From assembly GCF_000025985.1 (NCBI RefSeq), contig NC_003228.3, positions 2,170,001-2,234,000 of the forward strand: a stretch of 64,000 bases of DNA, read 5' to 3'. The notes beneath the pieces were generated by a model. That model had not been told where the DNA came from. It did not search any database and was given only the letters and a program-made list of their open reading frames with translations. Position 1 is the stretch's first letter, and the number at the start of each line of letters is the position of its first letter. This stretch comes from Bacteroides fragilis NCTC 9343. GTDB lineage: Bacteria; Bacteroidota; Bacteroidia; Bacteroidales; Bacteroidaceae. The position numbers and the translations under genes are program-made. Positions 17,290 through 25,945 of the stretch are shown one piece after another.

Positions 17290-19038
17290 ATGATTATGAT
17301 GAAAAGATTGATTTGTATGTATGCTTTCTTGCTCTGCCTGGTATGTGTGTTGCCGGCACAAGAGAGAGAGGTGAAACTGAAAATTGTGCAGACCAGTGAT
17401 GTACATGGTAATTACTTTCCATATAACTTCATTACACAAAAGGAGTGGGGCGGAAGTCTTGCACGTGTATATGCATTGGTGCAAAAGAACCGGGAGGTGT
17501 ATAAGGAAAACCTTATATTGCTGGATAACGGAGATATTCTGCAAGGACAGCCTTCGGCGTACTATTATAATTATATAGATACAGTGGCGCCTCACGTATG
17601 TGCCGAGATGATGAATTTTATGGGATACGACGCCGGGAACATGGGAAATCATGATGTGGAAACAGGACGCGCTGTATTCGACCGCTGGATTGGTGAGTGC
17701 AATTTCCCGGTGCTGGGGGCAAACATCGTTGAAACGGCTACGGGAGAGACCCATCTTCCTCCTTATCGGGTGTTGGAGCGCGACGGAGTGAAGATTGTGG
17801 TGCTGGGAATGATTACGCCGGCTATTCCCGCGTGGTTGTCAGAGAATCTGTGGCAGGGACTGCGGTTTGACGATATGGAAGAGACAGCACGGAAGTGGAT
17901 GAAAGTCATTCGTGAGAAAGAAAATCCGGATCTGGTGATCGGGTTGTTTCATGCCGGACAAGATGCTTTTGTGATGTCAGGCAAGTATAACGAGAATGCT
18001 TCGCTGAATGTGGCGAAGAATGTACCGGGATTTGATATGGTGCTGATGGGGCACGACCATGCGCGGGAGTGCAAGAAGGTGGTGAATGTGGCAGGCGACT
18101 CCGTACTGGTGATCGATCCGGCAAGCAACGGAATCGTAGTGTCGGACATTGACGTGACTTTAAAGTTGAAAGACGGTAAAGTGGTGAGCAAACAGATAGA
18201 CGGTGTGCTGACGGATACAAAAGAATACGGAGTCAGCGAGTCCTTTATGAGACATTTCGCATTGCAATACGGGGCGGTTGAGAAGTTTGTATCTAAGAAG
18301 ATCGGGGTATTTACAGAAGATCTGTCTACCCGTCCCGCCTATTTCGGTTCGTCGGCATTTATTGATTTTATCCATTCGTTGCAACTCGATATTTCGGGAG
18401 CGGATATTTCGTTTGCCGCTCCGTTATCTTTCGATGCAGAGATAAAGAAAGGAGATATTCGTGTGAGCGACATGTTCAATCTGTATAAGTACGAAAATAT
18501 GCTTTATGTGATGAAGTTGTCGGGCAAAGAGATTAAAGACTTCCTGGAAGAGTCCTATTATATGTGGACGAACCGGATGAAATCTCCCGAAGACCACTTG
18601 TTGTGGCTGAAAGAAAAACGTAGGGCAGGTGCCGAAGACCGGGCTTCGTTCCAGAATTTTAGTTTTAATTTCGATTCGGCTGCGGGAATTATCTACACAG
18701 TGGATGTGACCCGACCGAAGGGAGAAAAAGTGACTATTGTCAGTATGGCGGACGGTTCTCCGTTCCGGATGGATCATATCTACAAAGTGGCGCTGAACTC
18801 TTATCGTGGCAACGGCGGGGGAGAACTGCTGACAAAAGGATCGGGAATCCCGCAGGAGAAACTGAAAGAGCGTATTATCTTCTCTACGGACAAGGACCTC
18901 CGTTTCTATCTGATGCAGTATATCGAGAAGAAAGGTACGCTTGATCCGCGTGCGCTGAACCAATGGAAATTTGTACCAGAAGAGTGGGTGAAACCTGCCG
19001 CAGAGAGAGATTATGAATATCTGTTTGGTGGAAAATAA
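17290..19038 (+). CDS. Bifunctional metallophosphatase / 5'-nucleotidase
   Basis: This 582-residue protein has a Sec signal peptide (MYAFLLCLVCVLPAQ). The N-terminal calcineurin-like metallophosphoesterase domain carries metal-ligand motifs TSDVHGNY, LDNGDILQG, MGNHDVE, GLFHAGQD and MGHDHAR. The C-terminal 5'-nucleotidase domain includes ISFAAPLSFDAEIKKGDI and the substrate stretch ALNSYRGNGGGELL. This layout hydrolyses nucleotides (5'-nucleotidase, often with 2',3'-cyclic phosphodiesterase activity) in the periplasm for salvage. The next gene follows after only 6 bp and is probably co-transcribed. Confidence 0.9.
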   Translation: MIMMKRLICMYAFLLCLVCVLPAQEREVKLKIVQTSDVHGNYFPYNFITQKEWGGSLARVYALVQKNREVYKENLILLDNGDILQGQPSAYYYNYIDTVAPHVCAEMMNFMGYDAGNMGNHDVETGRAVFDRWIGECNFPVLGANIVETATGETHLPPYRVLERDGVKIVVLGMITPAIPAWLSENLWQGLRFDDMEETARKWMKVIREKENPDLVIGLFHAGQDAFVMSGKYNENASLNVAKNVPGFDMVLMGHDHARECKKVVNVAGDSVLVIDPASNGIVVSDIDVTLKLKDGKVVSKQIDGVLTDTKEYGVSESFMRHFALQYGAVEKFVSKKIGVFTEDLSTRPAYFGSSAFIDFIHSLQLDISGADISFAAPLSFDAEIKKGDIRVSDMFNLYKYENMLYVMKLSGKEIKDFLEESYYMWTNRMKSPEDHLLWLKEKRRAGAEDRASFQNFSFNFDSAAGIIYTVDVTRPKGEKVTIVSMADGSPFRMDHIYKVALNSYRGNGGGELLTKGSGIPQEKLKERIIFSTDKDLRFYLMQYIEKKGTLDPRALNQWKFVPEEWVKPAAERDYEYLFGGK

Positions 19039-19044
19039 AATAAT

Positions 19045-19518
19045 ATGGCTGAAGAACTGACATTTATATCGGGTAGCAAAGAGGAGCAATACCTCTCTTT
19101 GCTACCTCAGGTGAGATCCCTGATAGAGGGCGAGGTGGATTTAGTGGCCAATTTGGCCAATGTGGCTGCTGCCCTGAAGGAGGCTTTTGACTTTTTCTGG
19201 GTGGGTTTTTATTTGGTGAAGCAGGATCAGTTGGTACTGGGCCCGTTCCAAGGTCCGGTGGCTTGCACGCGTATCCGGAAAGGCAAAGGAGTTTGCGGTA
19301 CTGCCTGGCAGGAGGGTGCCACGCTGTTGGTGCCGGATGTGGAAGTTTTTCCGGGACATATTGCTTGCAGTTCGTTATCCCGATCGGAAATAGTGGTTCC
19401 GCTGATAAAAGACGGTGAGGTATGGGGAGTGCTGGACATAGACAGCGATCTATTGAATTTCTTTGATGAAACAGATCGGAAATATCTGGAAGAAATGTGC
19501 GGCTATTTATCAAAATAA
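19045..19518 (+). CDS. msrC: Free methionine-(R)-sulfoxide reductase, GAF-domain type
   Basis: This 157-residue single GAF domain has the family's conserved blocks: WVGFYLV, LGPFQGPVACTRI, GKGVCGTAW, HIACSSLSRSEIVVPL and VWGVLDIDS. The three cysteines (in ACTRI, GVCGT and HIACSS) correspond to the reactive and resolving cysteines of fRMsr enzymes, which reduce free L-methionine-R-sulfoxide in the cytosol using thioredoxin. Its role is oxidative-damage repair. It starts 6 bp after the nucleotidase stop. Confidence 0.9.
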   Translation: MAEELTFISGSKEEQYLSLLPQVRSLIEGEVDLVANLANVAAALKEAFDFFWVGFYLVKQDQLVLGPFQGPVACTRIRKGKGVCGTAWQEGATLLVPDVEVFPGHIACSSLSRSEIVVPLIKDGEVWGVLDIDSDLLNFFDETDRKYLEEMCGYLSK

Positions 19519-19522
19519 TGAC

Positions 19523-19530
19523 TATCTTTG
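19523..19530 (+). promoter_or_regulatory. -7 element before His-rich gene / TonB receptor
   Basis: TATCTTTG fits the Bacteroides -7 consensus and lies about 26 bp before the GTG start of the 112-residue gene. The -33 is not obvious. Confidence 0.5.
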
Positions 19531-19555
19531 CCGCCTCAAAATAAGAGTATAGTAG

Positions 19556-19894
19556 GTGGGACACATCAAAAAGATTCTATTATCGTTTCTGTTATTGACG
19601 CTGTTCGTAACGTACCAGGTAAGCATTACAATGTTTACTCATGTGCATTACGTGAACGGTGTGATGATAGCTCACTCTCATCCCTACAAAGGTACCCACT
19701 CGCATACTGCTTCCAACATTATTGTTATTGCACATTTTGCCGCATTCCATTCTTTGGAAGTCGATGTGCATTATGATTTTACACCCGAACGCCCGATTCT
19801 GTTCACCGTAGAGATACCGGAGAGTATACCGGTGACGGCCGGAACACATCTGCAGGTGATTTCTCTGCGGGCCCCTCCGGCAGAGTTTGCTTAA
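19556..19894 (+). CDS. Small His-rich membrane/exported protein, unknown function
   Basis: This 112-residue product is read from a GTG at 19556, which gives a good signal or anchor (MGHIKKILLSFLLLTLFVTYQ). It is followed by a histidine-rich stretch (MFTHVHYVNGVMIAHSHPY then GTHSHT, about residues 26-50) that looks like a metal- or haem-contact region. The remainder is short and beta-like. I do not recognise the family. It lies just before the TonB-dependent receptor on the same strand behind a -7 element, so a joint role in metal or cofactor uptake is plausible. The non-ATG start lowers certainty about the exact N-terminus. Confidence 0.6.
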   Translation: MGHIKKILLSFLLLTLFVTYQVSITMFTHVHYVNGVMIAHSHPYKGTHSHTASNIIVIAHFAAFHSLEVDVHYDFTPERPILFTVEIPESIPVTAGTHLQVISLRAPPAEFA

Positions 19895-20097
19895 AAATGG
19901 GGATATGTCAAAATTCGCATTCACCACATAATCGGTGGTGGGCTATGCTCTCCTCTTTTCTTTTACTCATTTACATTTAAATATACTACTGCGAATCAGT
20001 ATTTGGGAGTGAACATAATGCTTCCAAAAGGCGGGCACTGTGTGTAAGTGTGTTCATGTGGTACTGCTGATTCGTCTTTTATGGCTAACAAAAAAGA
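19895..20097 (+). other. Leader/intergenic region before TonB receptor
   Basis: This 203-bp gap contains a compact hairpin (CACCAC-loop-GTGGTG, about 19922-19940) and a longer-range inverted pair, CGAATCAG (about 19992) with CTGATTCG (about 20076). No B12-box or other riboswitch consensus is recognisable. Confidence 0.4.
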
Positions 20098-22389
20098 ATG
20101 AAACATTATATAGTTATGCTTGTGCTTGCTTGTGTAAGCATGAGTTCGTATGCGGTCAATCCGATTAAAGAAGGTAATATGATTGCCGGACACGTTATTG
20201 TGAAGGGCACTGAAGAAAGTATCCCATTCGCAACAGTGATGATTTTGGGAACCAACCGCGGTGCGGTGTCCAATGAGGAAGGACAATTTGAATTCCGTAA
20301 ACTGGCTGCCGGTAAATATACGCTCCGTGTACAGGTGATGGGGTATAAAACACAGGAAAAAACAATTACGGTCAGTGCAGAGGCTACGTCCGTGGTTCAT
20401 TTCCAAATGGAAGAAGTAAGTTTTACGACAGATGAAGTGGTGGTTTCGGCCAACCGGAACGAGGTGAGCCGAAAGGCGGCACCGGTGGTCGTAAACGTGA
20501 TGAGCGCTAAACTGTTTGAGACGGTGAACTCTACTGATCTGGCTAAATCGTTGAACTTCCAGTCGGGGCTTCGGGTGGAGAACAATTGCCAGAATTGCGG
20601 TTTCCCACAGGTGCGTATCAATGGGTTGGAAGGTCCTTACTCGCAAATCCTGATTAACAGCCGTCCTATCATCAGCGCTCTCTCGGGAGTGTACGGGCTG
20701 GAACAGATTCCGGTAAACATGATCGAACGTGTGGAAGTGGTACGCGGTGGTGGTTCGGCGCTGTTCGGTGCCAATGCCGTAGGAGGAACGATCAATATTA
20801 TCACGAAAGACCCGATTAATAATTCTTTCCAGGTGGCAAGCACGATGTCTAATATGAATGGCAAGTCGTGGGAGCAATATATGGGAGGAAACGTTTCTTT
20901 GGTGGCAAAAGACAATTCGTACGGCATCGCCCTGTACGAGACCTATCGTAACCGGAATCCTTATGATGCCGACGGAGACGGTTTTTCGGAACTCGGTAAG
21001 CTAAATATGAATACATTTGGGATGCGTGCTTATTATCGTCCTAACTATTTTAGCCGTATCAATGTGGAGTATCACACGACAAACGAATTCCGGCGGGGAG
21101 GAAATAAGTTCAATTTGCAACCCCACGAGGCGGATATTACTGAACAAACGAAACATATCATCAATAGTGGAGGAGTGAGTTACGATCGTTACTGGGGCGA
21201 GAAGCATAAAATGTCCGTATACGGTTCTGTCCAGCATACGGATCGCAACAGCTATTACGGAGCACAGAAAGACATGAATGCTTATGGTAAGACAAACGAT
21301 CTGACTTGGGTAGTGGGAGGTATGTATGTGGGCAACATGGACCGCTGTCTTTTTGCTCCGGCTACGTTTACCGGCGGTGTAGAGTATCAGAGCAACTCAC
21401 TACACGATGTGATGACGGGATATCACCGCGACATGCAGCAGGATGTGCGTATTGCCGGAGGCTTTGTACAGAACGAATGGCGGTTGAACCGCTGGACGAT
21501 GCTTGTAGGGGCACGTCTGGACAAGCATAACCTGATCGATCATCCGATTTTTAGCCCGCGTGTGAATTTCTTATATAAACCGAACGATAATTTGCAGGCA
21601 CGTCTGACATACTCTACCGGATTCCGGGCACCACAAGCATACGATGAAGACTTGCACGTAACGGCTGTGGGGGGTGAAGGAGTACAGATCCGGTTGGCCG
21701 ACGGACTTCGTGAAGAGCGCTCCAACAGTTTCAGCGGTTCGGTGGATTGGTCGTTCCCGATGGGGCACTGGCAGTCAAACATTCTTCTCGAAGGGTTTTA
21801 TACGGATTTACATCATGTATTTGTGCTCGAAGATATCGGTGAGGACCAAAACGGAGATAAGATAAAAGAGCGCCGGAACGGCAGCGGGGCCAAAGTATAT
21901 GGTGTCAATCTGGATGCAAAGGTAGCCCACGGACGCGAAGCGCAGTTGCAGTTGGGATTTACGGTGCAGCGCAGCAGATATAACCGGGCGGAAGTATGGA
22001 CCAGTGAAGGAGAAGAAGAGCAGACTACGAAACGCATGCCCCGTACGCCGGACTACTACGGTTATTTCACTTTTACGTCGGCACCATTAAAGAATTTCGA
22101 TTTCTCGCTTTCGGGTACTTATACCGGTAAGATGATTGTGCCGCACATGGCCGGATACATCGAGAAGTCACGCATGGAGCACACTCCGCAATTCATGGAT
22201 CTCAACCTGAAACTGAATTATACTTTTGTGCTGAAAGATCATATCAAAATGCAGGTAAACGGAGGAGTACAGAATATATTTAATAGCTTCCAGAAGGATC
22301 TGGACAAGGGAGAATTCCGGGATGCAGGTTACTTCTACGGACCGACTCAGCCGAGGACTTATTTTGTGGGGATAAAGATTATGAACTAA
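20098..22389 (+). CDS. TonB-dependent outer-membrane receptor
   Basis: This 763-residue protein has a signal peptide (MLVLACVSMSSYA). A carboxypeptidase-regulatory-like beta domain follows (about 28-105: IPFATVMILGTNRGAVSNEEGQF). The plug domain (about 120-245) contains VRINGLEGPYSQILIN, IERVEVVRGGGSALFGANAVGG and INIITKDP. A 22-strand barrel follows, with STGFRAPQAYDEDLHV. The plug has a Cys-x-x-Cys (NNCQNCGFPQ) found in a subset of Bacteroidetes receptors. No SusD partner follows, so a glycan importer of the SusC type is unlikely; metal, haem or a cofactor is more likely. The His-rich protein directly upstream supports that view but does not prove it. Confidence 0.88.
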   Translation: MKHYIVMLVLACVSMSSYAVNPIKEGNMIAGHVIVKGTEESIPFATVMILGTNRGAVSNEEGQFEFRKLAAGKYTLRVQVMGYKTQEKTITVSAEATSVVHFQMEEVSFTTDEVVVSANRNEVSRKAAPVVVNVMSAKLFETVNSTDLAKSLNFQSGLRVENNCQNCGFPQVRINGLEGPYSQILINSRPIISALSGVYGLEQIPVNMIERVEVVRGGGSALFGANAVGGTINIITKDPINNSFQVASTMSNMNGKSWEQYMGGNVSLVAKDNSYGIALYETYRNRNPYDADGDGFSELGKLNMNTFGMRAYYRPNYFSRINVEYHTTNEFRRGGNKFNLQPHEADITEQTKHIINSGGVSYDRYWGEKHKMSVYGSVQHTDRNSYYGAQKDMNAYGKTNDLTWVVGGMYVGNMDRCLFAPATFTGGVEYQSNSLHDVMTGYHRDMQQDVRIAGGFVQNEWRLNRWTMLVGARLDKHNLIDHPIFSPRVNFLYKPNDNLQARLTYSTGFRAPQAYDEDLHVTAVGGEGVQIRLADGLREERSNSFSGSVDWSFPMGHWQSNILLEGFYTDLHHVFVLEDIGEDQNGDKIKERRNGSGAKVYGVNLDAKVAHGREAQLQLGFTVQRSRYNRAEVWTSEGEEEQTTKRMPRTPDYYGYFTFTSAPLKNFDFSLSGTYTGKMIVPHMAGYIEKSRMEHTPQFMDLNLKLNYTFVLKDHIKMQVNGGVQNIFNSFQKDLDKGEFRDAGYFYGPTQPRTYFVGIKIMN

Positions 22390-22406
22390 GTTTCTGATTT
22401 TATTCA

Positions 22407-22414
22407 TATCTTTG
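22407..22414 (+). promoter_or_regulatory. -7 element before creatininase-family gene
   Basis: TATCTTTG lies 35 bp before the start and matches the -7 consensus. No clear -33 is found. Confidence 0.5.
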
Positions 22415-22448
22415 TGATATCACATTTGAATTCTAAAAACAGAAGACC

Positions 22449-23210
22449 ATGAATAAAGAAGTAGATCTTTCAGTATCCTGCCTTGGTAAGGTGAAAGAGC
22501 TGAAATATGATGTTATTATTTTGCCGTGGGGAGCTACGGAACCCCATAATTTACATTTGCCGTATCTCACCGATTGCATTCTCCCCCATGATATTGCCGT
22601 GGAGGCAGCCGAACTGGCACTTAGCCGTTCGGGTGTCCGTTGCATGGTGATGCCGCCCGTACCTTTCGGAGCGCATAATCCCGGGCAGCGTGAATTGCCG
22701 TTCTGTATCCATACCCGATATGCCACCCAGCAGGCTATTCTGGAAGACATCGTATCGTCCCTTCATGTACAAGGATTTCGTAAGCTGTTGATTTTGAGTG
22801 GACACGGAGGGAATAATTTTAAAGGGATGATTCGTGACCTTGCTTTTGAATATCCCGACTTTCTGATTGCTGCCGCAAACTGGTTTGAGGTGGTGTCGCC
22901 CAAAGGCTATTTTGAAGCGGAGATTGACGACCATGCCGGAGAATCGGAAACTTCCGTGATGATGCACTATCATCCGGAACTGGTGAATCTGGCTGAGGCC
23001 GGTGATGGCGAATCGAAACCGTTTGCCATTGCTTCGCTGAACGAAAAAGTAGCTTGGGTACCTCGTCATTGGGACAAAGCAACAGTAGACAGTGGTGTAG
23101 GAAACCCGAAAAAAGCAACAGCGGAAAAAGGAGAGCGTTATGTGAAACCGATCGTAGAGAAACTCGCCGGACTTTTTGAAGAAATGGCACAGCATGATCT
23201 ATATGAATGA
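22449..23210 (+). CDS. Creatininase-family amidohydrolase
   Basis: This 253-residue protein has the creatininase fold signature: ILPWGATEPHNLHLPY (metal Glu and His), PFGAHNPGQRELP, LILSGHGGNNFKGM and DDHAGESETSVMM. Family members hydrolyse cyclic amides or related bonds using divalent metal. Members include creatininase, formamide hydrolases of riboflavin/F420 synthesis and the mycofactocin peptidase, so the substrate here cannot be set. It stands alone with its own promoter and a strong terminator downstream. Confidence 0.85.
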   Translation: MNKEVDLSVSCLGKVKELKYDVIILPWGATEPHNLHLPYLTDCILPHDIAVEAAELALSRSGVRCMVMPPVPFGAHNPGQRELPFCIHTRYATQQAILEDIVSSLHVQGFRKLLILSGHGGNNFKGMIRDLAFEYPDFLIAAANWFEVVSPKGYFEAEIDDHAGESETSVMMHYHPELVNLAEAGDGESKPFAIASLNEKVAWVPRHWDKATVDSGVGNPKKATAEKGERYVKPIVEKLAGLFEEMAQHDLYE

Positions 23211-23230
23211 TGGAAAGTGTCTGATAAAAA

Positions 23231-23268
23231 ACAGGCAGCGTCAAATAGTTGACGCTGCCTGTTTTTTT
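23231..23268 (+). terminator. Rho-independent terminator
   Basis: A perfect 14-bp stem, ACAGGCAGCGTCAA (23231-23244) with TTGACGCTGCCTGT (23249-23262), has a 4-nt loop and is followed by seven T. It ends the creatininase-family transcript. A run of A on the other side could let it also stop the convergent regulator transcript. Confidence 0.92.
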
Positions 23269-23358
23269 AATTGTTACCTAAAAACTAATCTTTATTCCTA
23301 TAAAAAACAACCTATTTATTAACTGCTGCAAAAATACAGCATGTAGTTGAATTACGTT

Positions 23359-23372
23359 TTGATATAAATCAA
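23359..23372. promoter_or_regulatory. FNR-type palindrome downstream of Crp/Fnr gene
   Basis: TTGATATAAATCAA is a perfect match to the TTGAT-N4-ATCAA half-site arrangement of FNR-type regulators. It is identical in all 14 bases to the site at 24020. It lies 11 bp past the stop of the regulator gene. Confidence 0.65.
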
Positions 23373-23382
23373 AAAATGTTTT

Positions 23383-23964
23383 TTACAGTACTCCCGAACG
23401 AACACGACTGAGTGTTTCCGGGGTCATCAGCAGGTAGGATGCAATGTGTGATAACGGAGCTCGTTTGATGATCTCCGGATGATGGTGCAAGAGTAGGTTG
23501 TAGCGTTCGCGTGCTGTTTCGAAACGCCATGAATCGGCCTTTATTTGCGATACGATGAGTGAGTATTCCAGTACCTTACGATAGAAAGCATTGATTTCTT
23601 TGGATTGTTCCAGCAACTTTTGCAGGACGTCATAAGGGAGCATATATACTACCGCCGGTTCCAATGCTTCAGCCATCAGGTGGGTAGGTTCTTGTTTTAA
23701 CAGGCTTTCGATGCACATCAGGATACATCCTTCGTATGAGAAGTGCTCGGTGACATCTTTTCCGTTTTTATAATAAAATTGCCGCAACATCCCTTTACCG
23801 ACAAAAACCATGTGGCGGCTTATTTGTCCTTCGTTCAACAACATTTCACCCTTTTCCAGCTCTTTGCGTATCAAGACCTGTGCCAGTAGTTCTCGTCCCT
23901 CTCTGTTCATCTCCGGATATCTGGAGTTTACAACAATATCCACTGTCTCTTTCAGGTTTTCCAT
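23383..23964 (-). CDS. Crp/Fnr-family transcriptional regulator
   Basis: The 193-residue product is read from the ATG at 23964 (MENLKETVDIV); an in-frame upstream ATG would overlap the promoter elements. It has an N-terminal cNMP-binding-type beta roll (KGEMLLNEGQISRHMVFVGKG, about 40-60), a long dimer helix, and a C-terminal winged HTH ending LSHIASYLLMTPETLSRVRSG. The recognition helix has E-T-L-S-R, matching E..SR in FNR, which reads TTGAT half-sites. Two perfect TTGAT-N4-ATCAA palindromes flank this gene, one over its own promoter, so autoregulation is likely. There is no FNR-type cysteine cluster, so oxygen sensing by an iron-sulfur cluster is not supported. Confidence 0.88.
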   Translation of the reverse strand: MENLKETVDIVVNSRYPEMNREGRELLAQVLIRKELEKGEMLLNEGQISRHMVFVGKGMLRQFYYKNGKDVTEHFSYEGCILMCIESLLKQEPTHLMAEALEPAVVYMLPYDVLQKLLEQSKEINAFYRKVLEYSLIVSQIKADSWRFETARERYNLLLHHHPEIIKRAPLSHIASYLLMTPETLSRVRSGVL

Positions 23965-24001
23965 TATGTTATATATTGATAAGTTATTATAGATTGCGGG
24001 G

Positions 24002-24033
24002 CAAAAGTACGAAAATCGGTTGATATAAATCAA
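24002..24033 (-). promoter_or_regulatory. Promoter of Crp/Fnr gene overlapped by FNR-type operator
   Basis: On the minus strand TACTTTTG (-7, 24002-24009) is 21 bp from TTG (-33, 24031-24033). The palindrome TTGATATAAATCAA (24020-24033) covers the -33 and spacer, so a bound regulator would block RNA polymerase. Confidence 0.7.
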
Positions 24034-24178
24034 TTTTTCAAAGTAAAAAGATTCGTTTTACTCCGATGTCCGGCCGGAGGAAGAAGTGTATGAAAAAAAA
24101 GTTCTCTCCTTTAACATTTGAAACTTAGCCGGTTAACTTATTTCGCATAAAATCCTTGAAAAAAATGTTGCAGAAAGA

Positions 24179-24210
24179 TTTGCGTAGTTCAAAAGTTCCC
24201 TCTATCTTTG
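24179..24210 (+). promoter_or_regulatory. tRNA promoter
   Basis: TTTG (24179-24182), a 20-bp spacer and TATCTTTG (24203-24210) make a full Bacteroides promoter about 32 bp before tRNA-Ser. Confidence 0.8.
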
Positions 24211-24241
24211 CATCGCATTTGAGAGGAAATGCGGTTAAAAA

Positions 24242-24328
24242 GGAAGTTTGGGTGAGTGGCTGAAACCACCAGTTTGCTAAACTGACGTACGGGTAACCGT
24301 ACCGGGGGTTCGAATCCCCCAGCTTCCG
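24242..24328 (+). tRNA. tRNA-Ser (anticodon GCT)
   Basis: This is an 87-nt class II tRNA. The acceptor GGAAGTT pairs with AGCTTCC (one G-U), the anticodon arm is CAGT-TTGCTAA-ACTG, and there is a long variable arm (TACGG...CCGTA) and the T arm GGGGGTTCGAATCCCCC. The anticodon GCT reads AGC/AGU. The CCA end is not encoded in line with the discriminator G. Confidence 0.95.
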
Positions 24329-24357
24329 CACCAAATCTCAACTTTAAGATGACAAAG

Positions 24358-24388
24358 AAGAGCTGAGTTTATTGCTTAGCTCTTTTTT
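24358..24388 (+). terminator. Terminator after tRNA-Ser
   Basis: AAGAGCTGAG (24358-24367) pairs with CTTAGCTCTT (24375-24384) with one G-U, followed by TTTT. Confidence 0.75.
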
Positions 24389-24406
24389 GAATCTAATTTT
24401 CAATCG

Positions 24407-24478
24407 GGTGGGTTCGTCTAACGGTTAGGACACATGCCTCTCACGCATGTAATACGAGTTCGATTCTCGTACCCACTA
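24407..24478 (+). tRNA. tRNA-Glu (anticodon CTC)
   Basis: This is a 72-nt tRNA. The acceptor GGTGGGT pairs with ACCCACT, the anticodon arm is CATGC-CTCTCAC-GCATG, and the T arm is ACGAG-TTCGATT-CTCGT. The anticodon CTC reads GAG. CCA is not encoded. Confidence 0.93.
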
Positions 24479-24491
24479 CTATATGATAATC

Positions 24492-24521
24492 AGCCTTTTA
24501 CGGTAGCGTAAAAGGCTTTTT
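24492..24521 (+). terminator. Terminator after tRNA-Glu
   Basis: AGCCTTTTACG (24492-24502) and CGTAAAAGGCT (24507-24517) form a perfect 11-bp stem with a 4-nt loop and a T run. It lies only about 16 bp before the MATE start. Confidence 0.88.
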
Positions 24522-24536
24522 TATTGCATCTTGGTT

Positions 24537-25898
24537 ATGAATGATAAATATGAAGAGAGGCTTGGTACGGACCGTATGTTGCCACTTGTGTTCAGGATGG
24601 CACTTCCTGCGGTAATTGCACAAATCGTAAATTTGCTCTATAATATTGTGGACCGCATCTATATCGGGCATATCCCGGGAATCGGTACTCAAGCACTTGC
24701 AGGTATCGGGGTGGCAGGTTCTCTGATTATTTTGATTTCAGCTTTTTCGGCTATTGTGGCCGGGGGAGGTGCGCCTCTTGCAGCCATAGCGTTAGGGCAG
24801 GGCAACCGTACCCATGCCGGAAAAATATTGGGTAATGGCTTCGTGTTATTGCTGTTTTTTACACTTCTGACGTCCGGCTTATCTTATTTGTTTATGGAAC
24901 CGATTCTTTTGTTTACCGGTGCTTCGGAACAGACGCTCGGGTACGCAACGGCTTATCTTTCGATTTATCTTATCGGTACCCTTTTTGTCGAAGTCTCTGT
25001 CGGGTTGAATACTTTTATTAATACACAGGGACGTCCTGGCATCGCTATGCTGTCGATTGTTATTGGAGCGTTGCTTAATATCTTGCTCGATCCTCTGTTT
25101 ATTTTTGTCTTTGATTGGGGAGTGAAAGGAGCTGCGCTTGCCACTATTATTTCACAGGCTTGCAGTGCTGGCTGGGTATTGTTCTTTCTGACATCCCGGC
25201 GTGCTTCTTTGCGGCTCGAGCCTCGTTATATGAGGTTGGACCGGAAGGTTGTTGGAGCTATATTGGCGTTGGGAGCCTCACCGTTTATTATGGCAAGTAC
25301 CGAAAGCTTGGTAGGATTTGTGCTGAACGGTTCATTGAAGACATTCGGTGATATCTATGTGAGTGCATTGACAATCATGCAGAGTGCCATGCTTTTTGTC
25401 AGTGTTCCCCTTGCCGGCTTCGCATTGGGATTCGTACCCATCGTAAGTTATAATTATGGTCATGGAAACCGAGAAAGAGTGAAGGAATGCTTCAAAATAG
25501 TGATGACCTTTATGTTTCTGTTCAATCTCGTTTTGATCCTGCTGATGATTTTGTTTCCCTCTGTGATTGCTTCGGCCTTTACTTCTGACGAAAAGTTGAT
25601 AGAAACCGTAGTACAGGTGATGCCTGTCTTTTTGGCGGGGATGACTATTTTCGGGTTGCAGCGTGCGTGCCAGAATATGTTTGTCGCATTGGGGCAGGCC
25701 AAGGTTTCTATCTTTATTGCATTACTTCGTAAGGTGATCCTGTTGATTCCCCTGGCCCTTATGCTTCCATACCTGATGGGAGTGATGGGGGTATATGCTG
25801 CCGAAGCAATATCGGATGCTGCGGCAGCCATTTGTTGTACGGTCATCTTTGCGGTTCAGTTCCCAAGGATCATGAATAAATTGACGGTCCGTTCCTGA
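24537..25898 (+). CDS. MATE-family multidrug/metabolite exporter
   Basis: This 453-residue membrane protein starts at the ATG at 24537; a TTG two codons earlier is less likely. It has about 12 transmembrane segments in two halves. It shows MATE hallmarks: MALPAVIAQIVNLLYNIVDR with an early Pro and Asn, GTQALAGIGVAGSL, NTFINTQGRPGIAM and, in the second half, PLAGFALGFVPIVSYNYG. MATE proteins export drugs, dyes or metabolites in exchange for Na+ or H+. It sits 16 bp after a strong tRNA terminator and has no recognisable promoter of its own. Confidence 0.9.
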   Translation: MNDKYEERLGTDRMLPLVFRMALPAVIAQIVNLLYNIVDRIYIGHIPGIGTQALAGIGVAGSLIILISAFSAIVAGGGAPLAAIALGQGNRTHAGKILGNGFVLLLFFTLLTSGLSYLFMEPILLFTGASEQTLGYATAYLSIYLIGTLFVEVSVGLNTFINTQGRPGIAMLSIVIGALLNILLDPLFIFVFDWGVKGAALATIISQACSAGWVLFFLTSRRASLRLEPRYMRLDRKVVGAILALGASPFIMASTESLVGFVLNGSLKTFGDIYVSALTIMQSAMLFVSVPLAGFALGFVPIVSYNYGHGNRERVKECFKIVMTFMFLFNLVLILLMILFPSVIASAFTSDEKLIETVVQVMPVFLAGMTIFGLQRACQNMFVALGQAKVSIFIALLRKVILLIPLALMLPYLMGVMGVYAAEAISDAAAAICCTVIFAVQFPRIMNKLTVRS

Positions 25899-25945
25899 CG
25901 AAATCCTGTAATACAACAAGGGGAGGCGTCAAGAGTAGATTTACA

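Noticed and set aside
19895..20097. Possible cobalamin riboswitch before the TonB receptor
   Set aside because: No B12 box or the conserved core helices could be found; only simple hairpins are present.
24242..24478. tRNA genes considered as an attachment site for an integrated element
   Set aside because: No integrase gene and no repeated tRNA 3' end were seen nearby.
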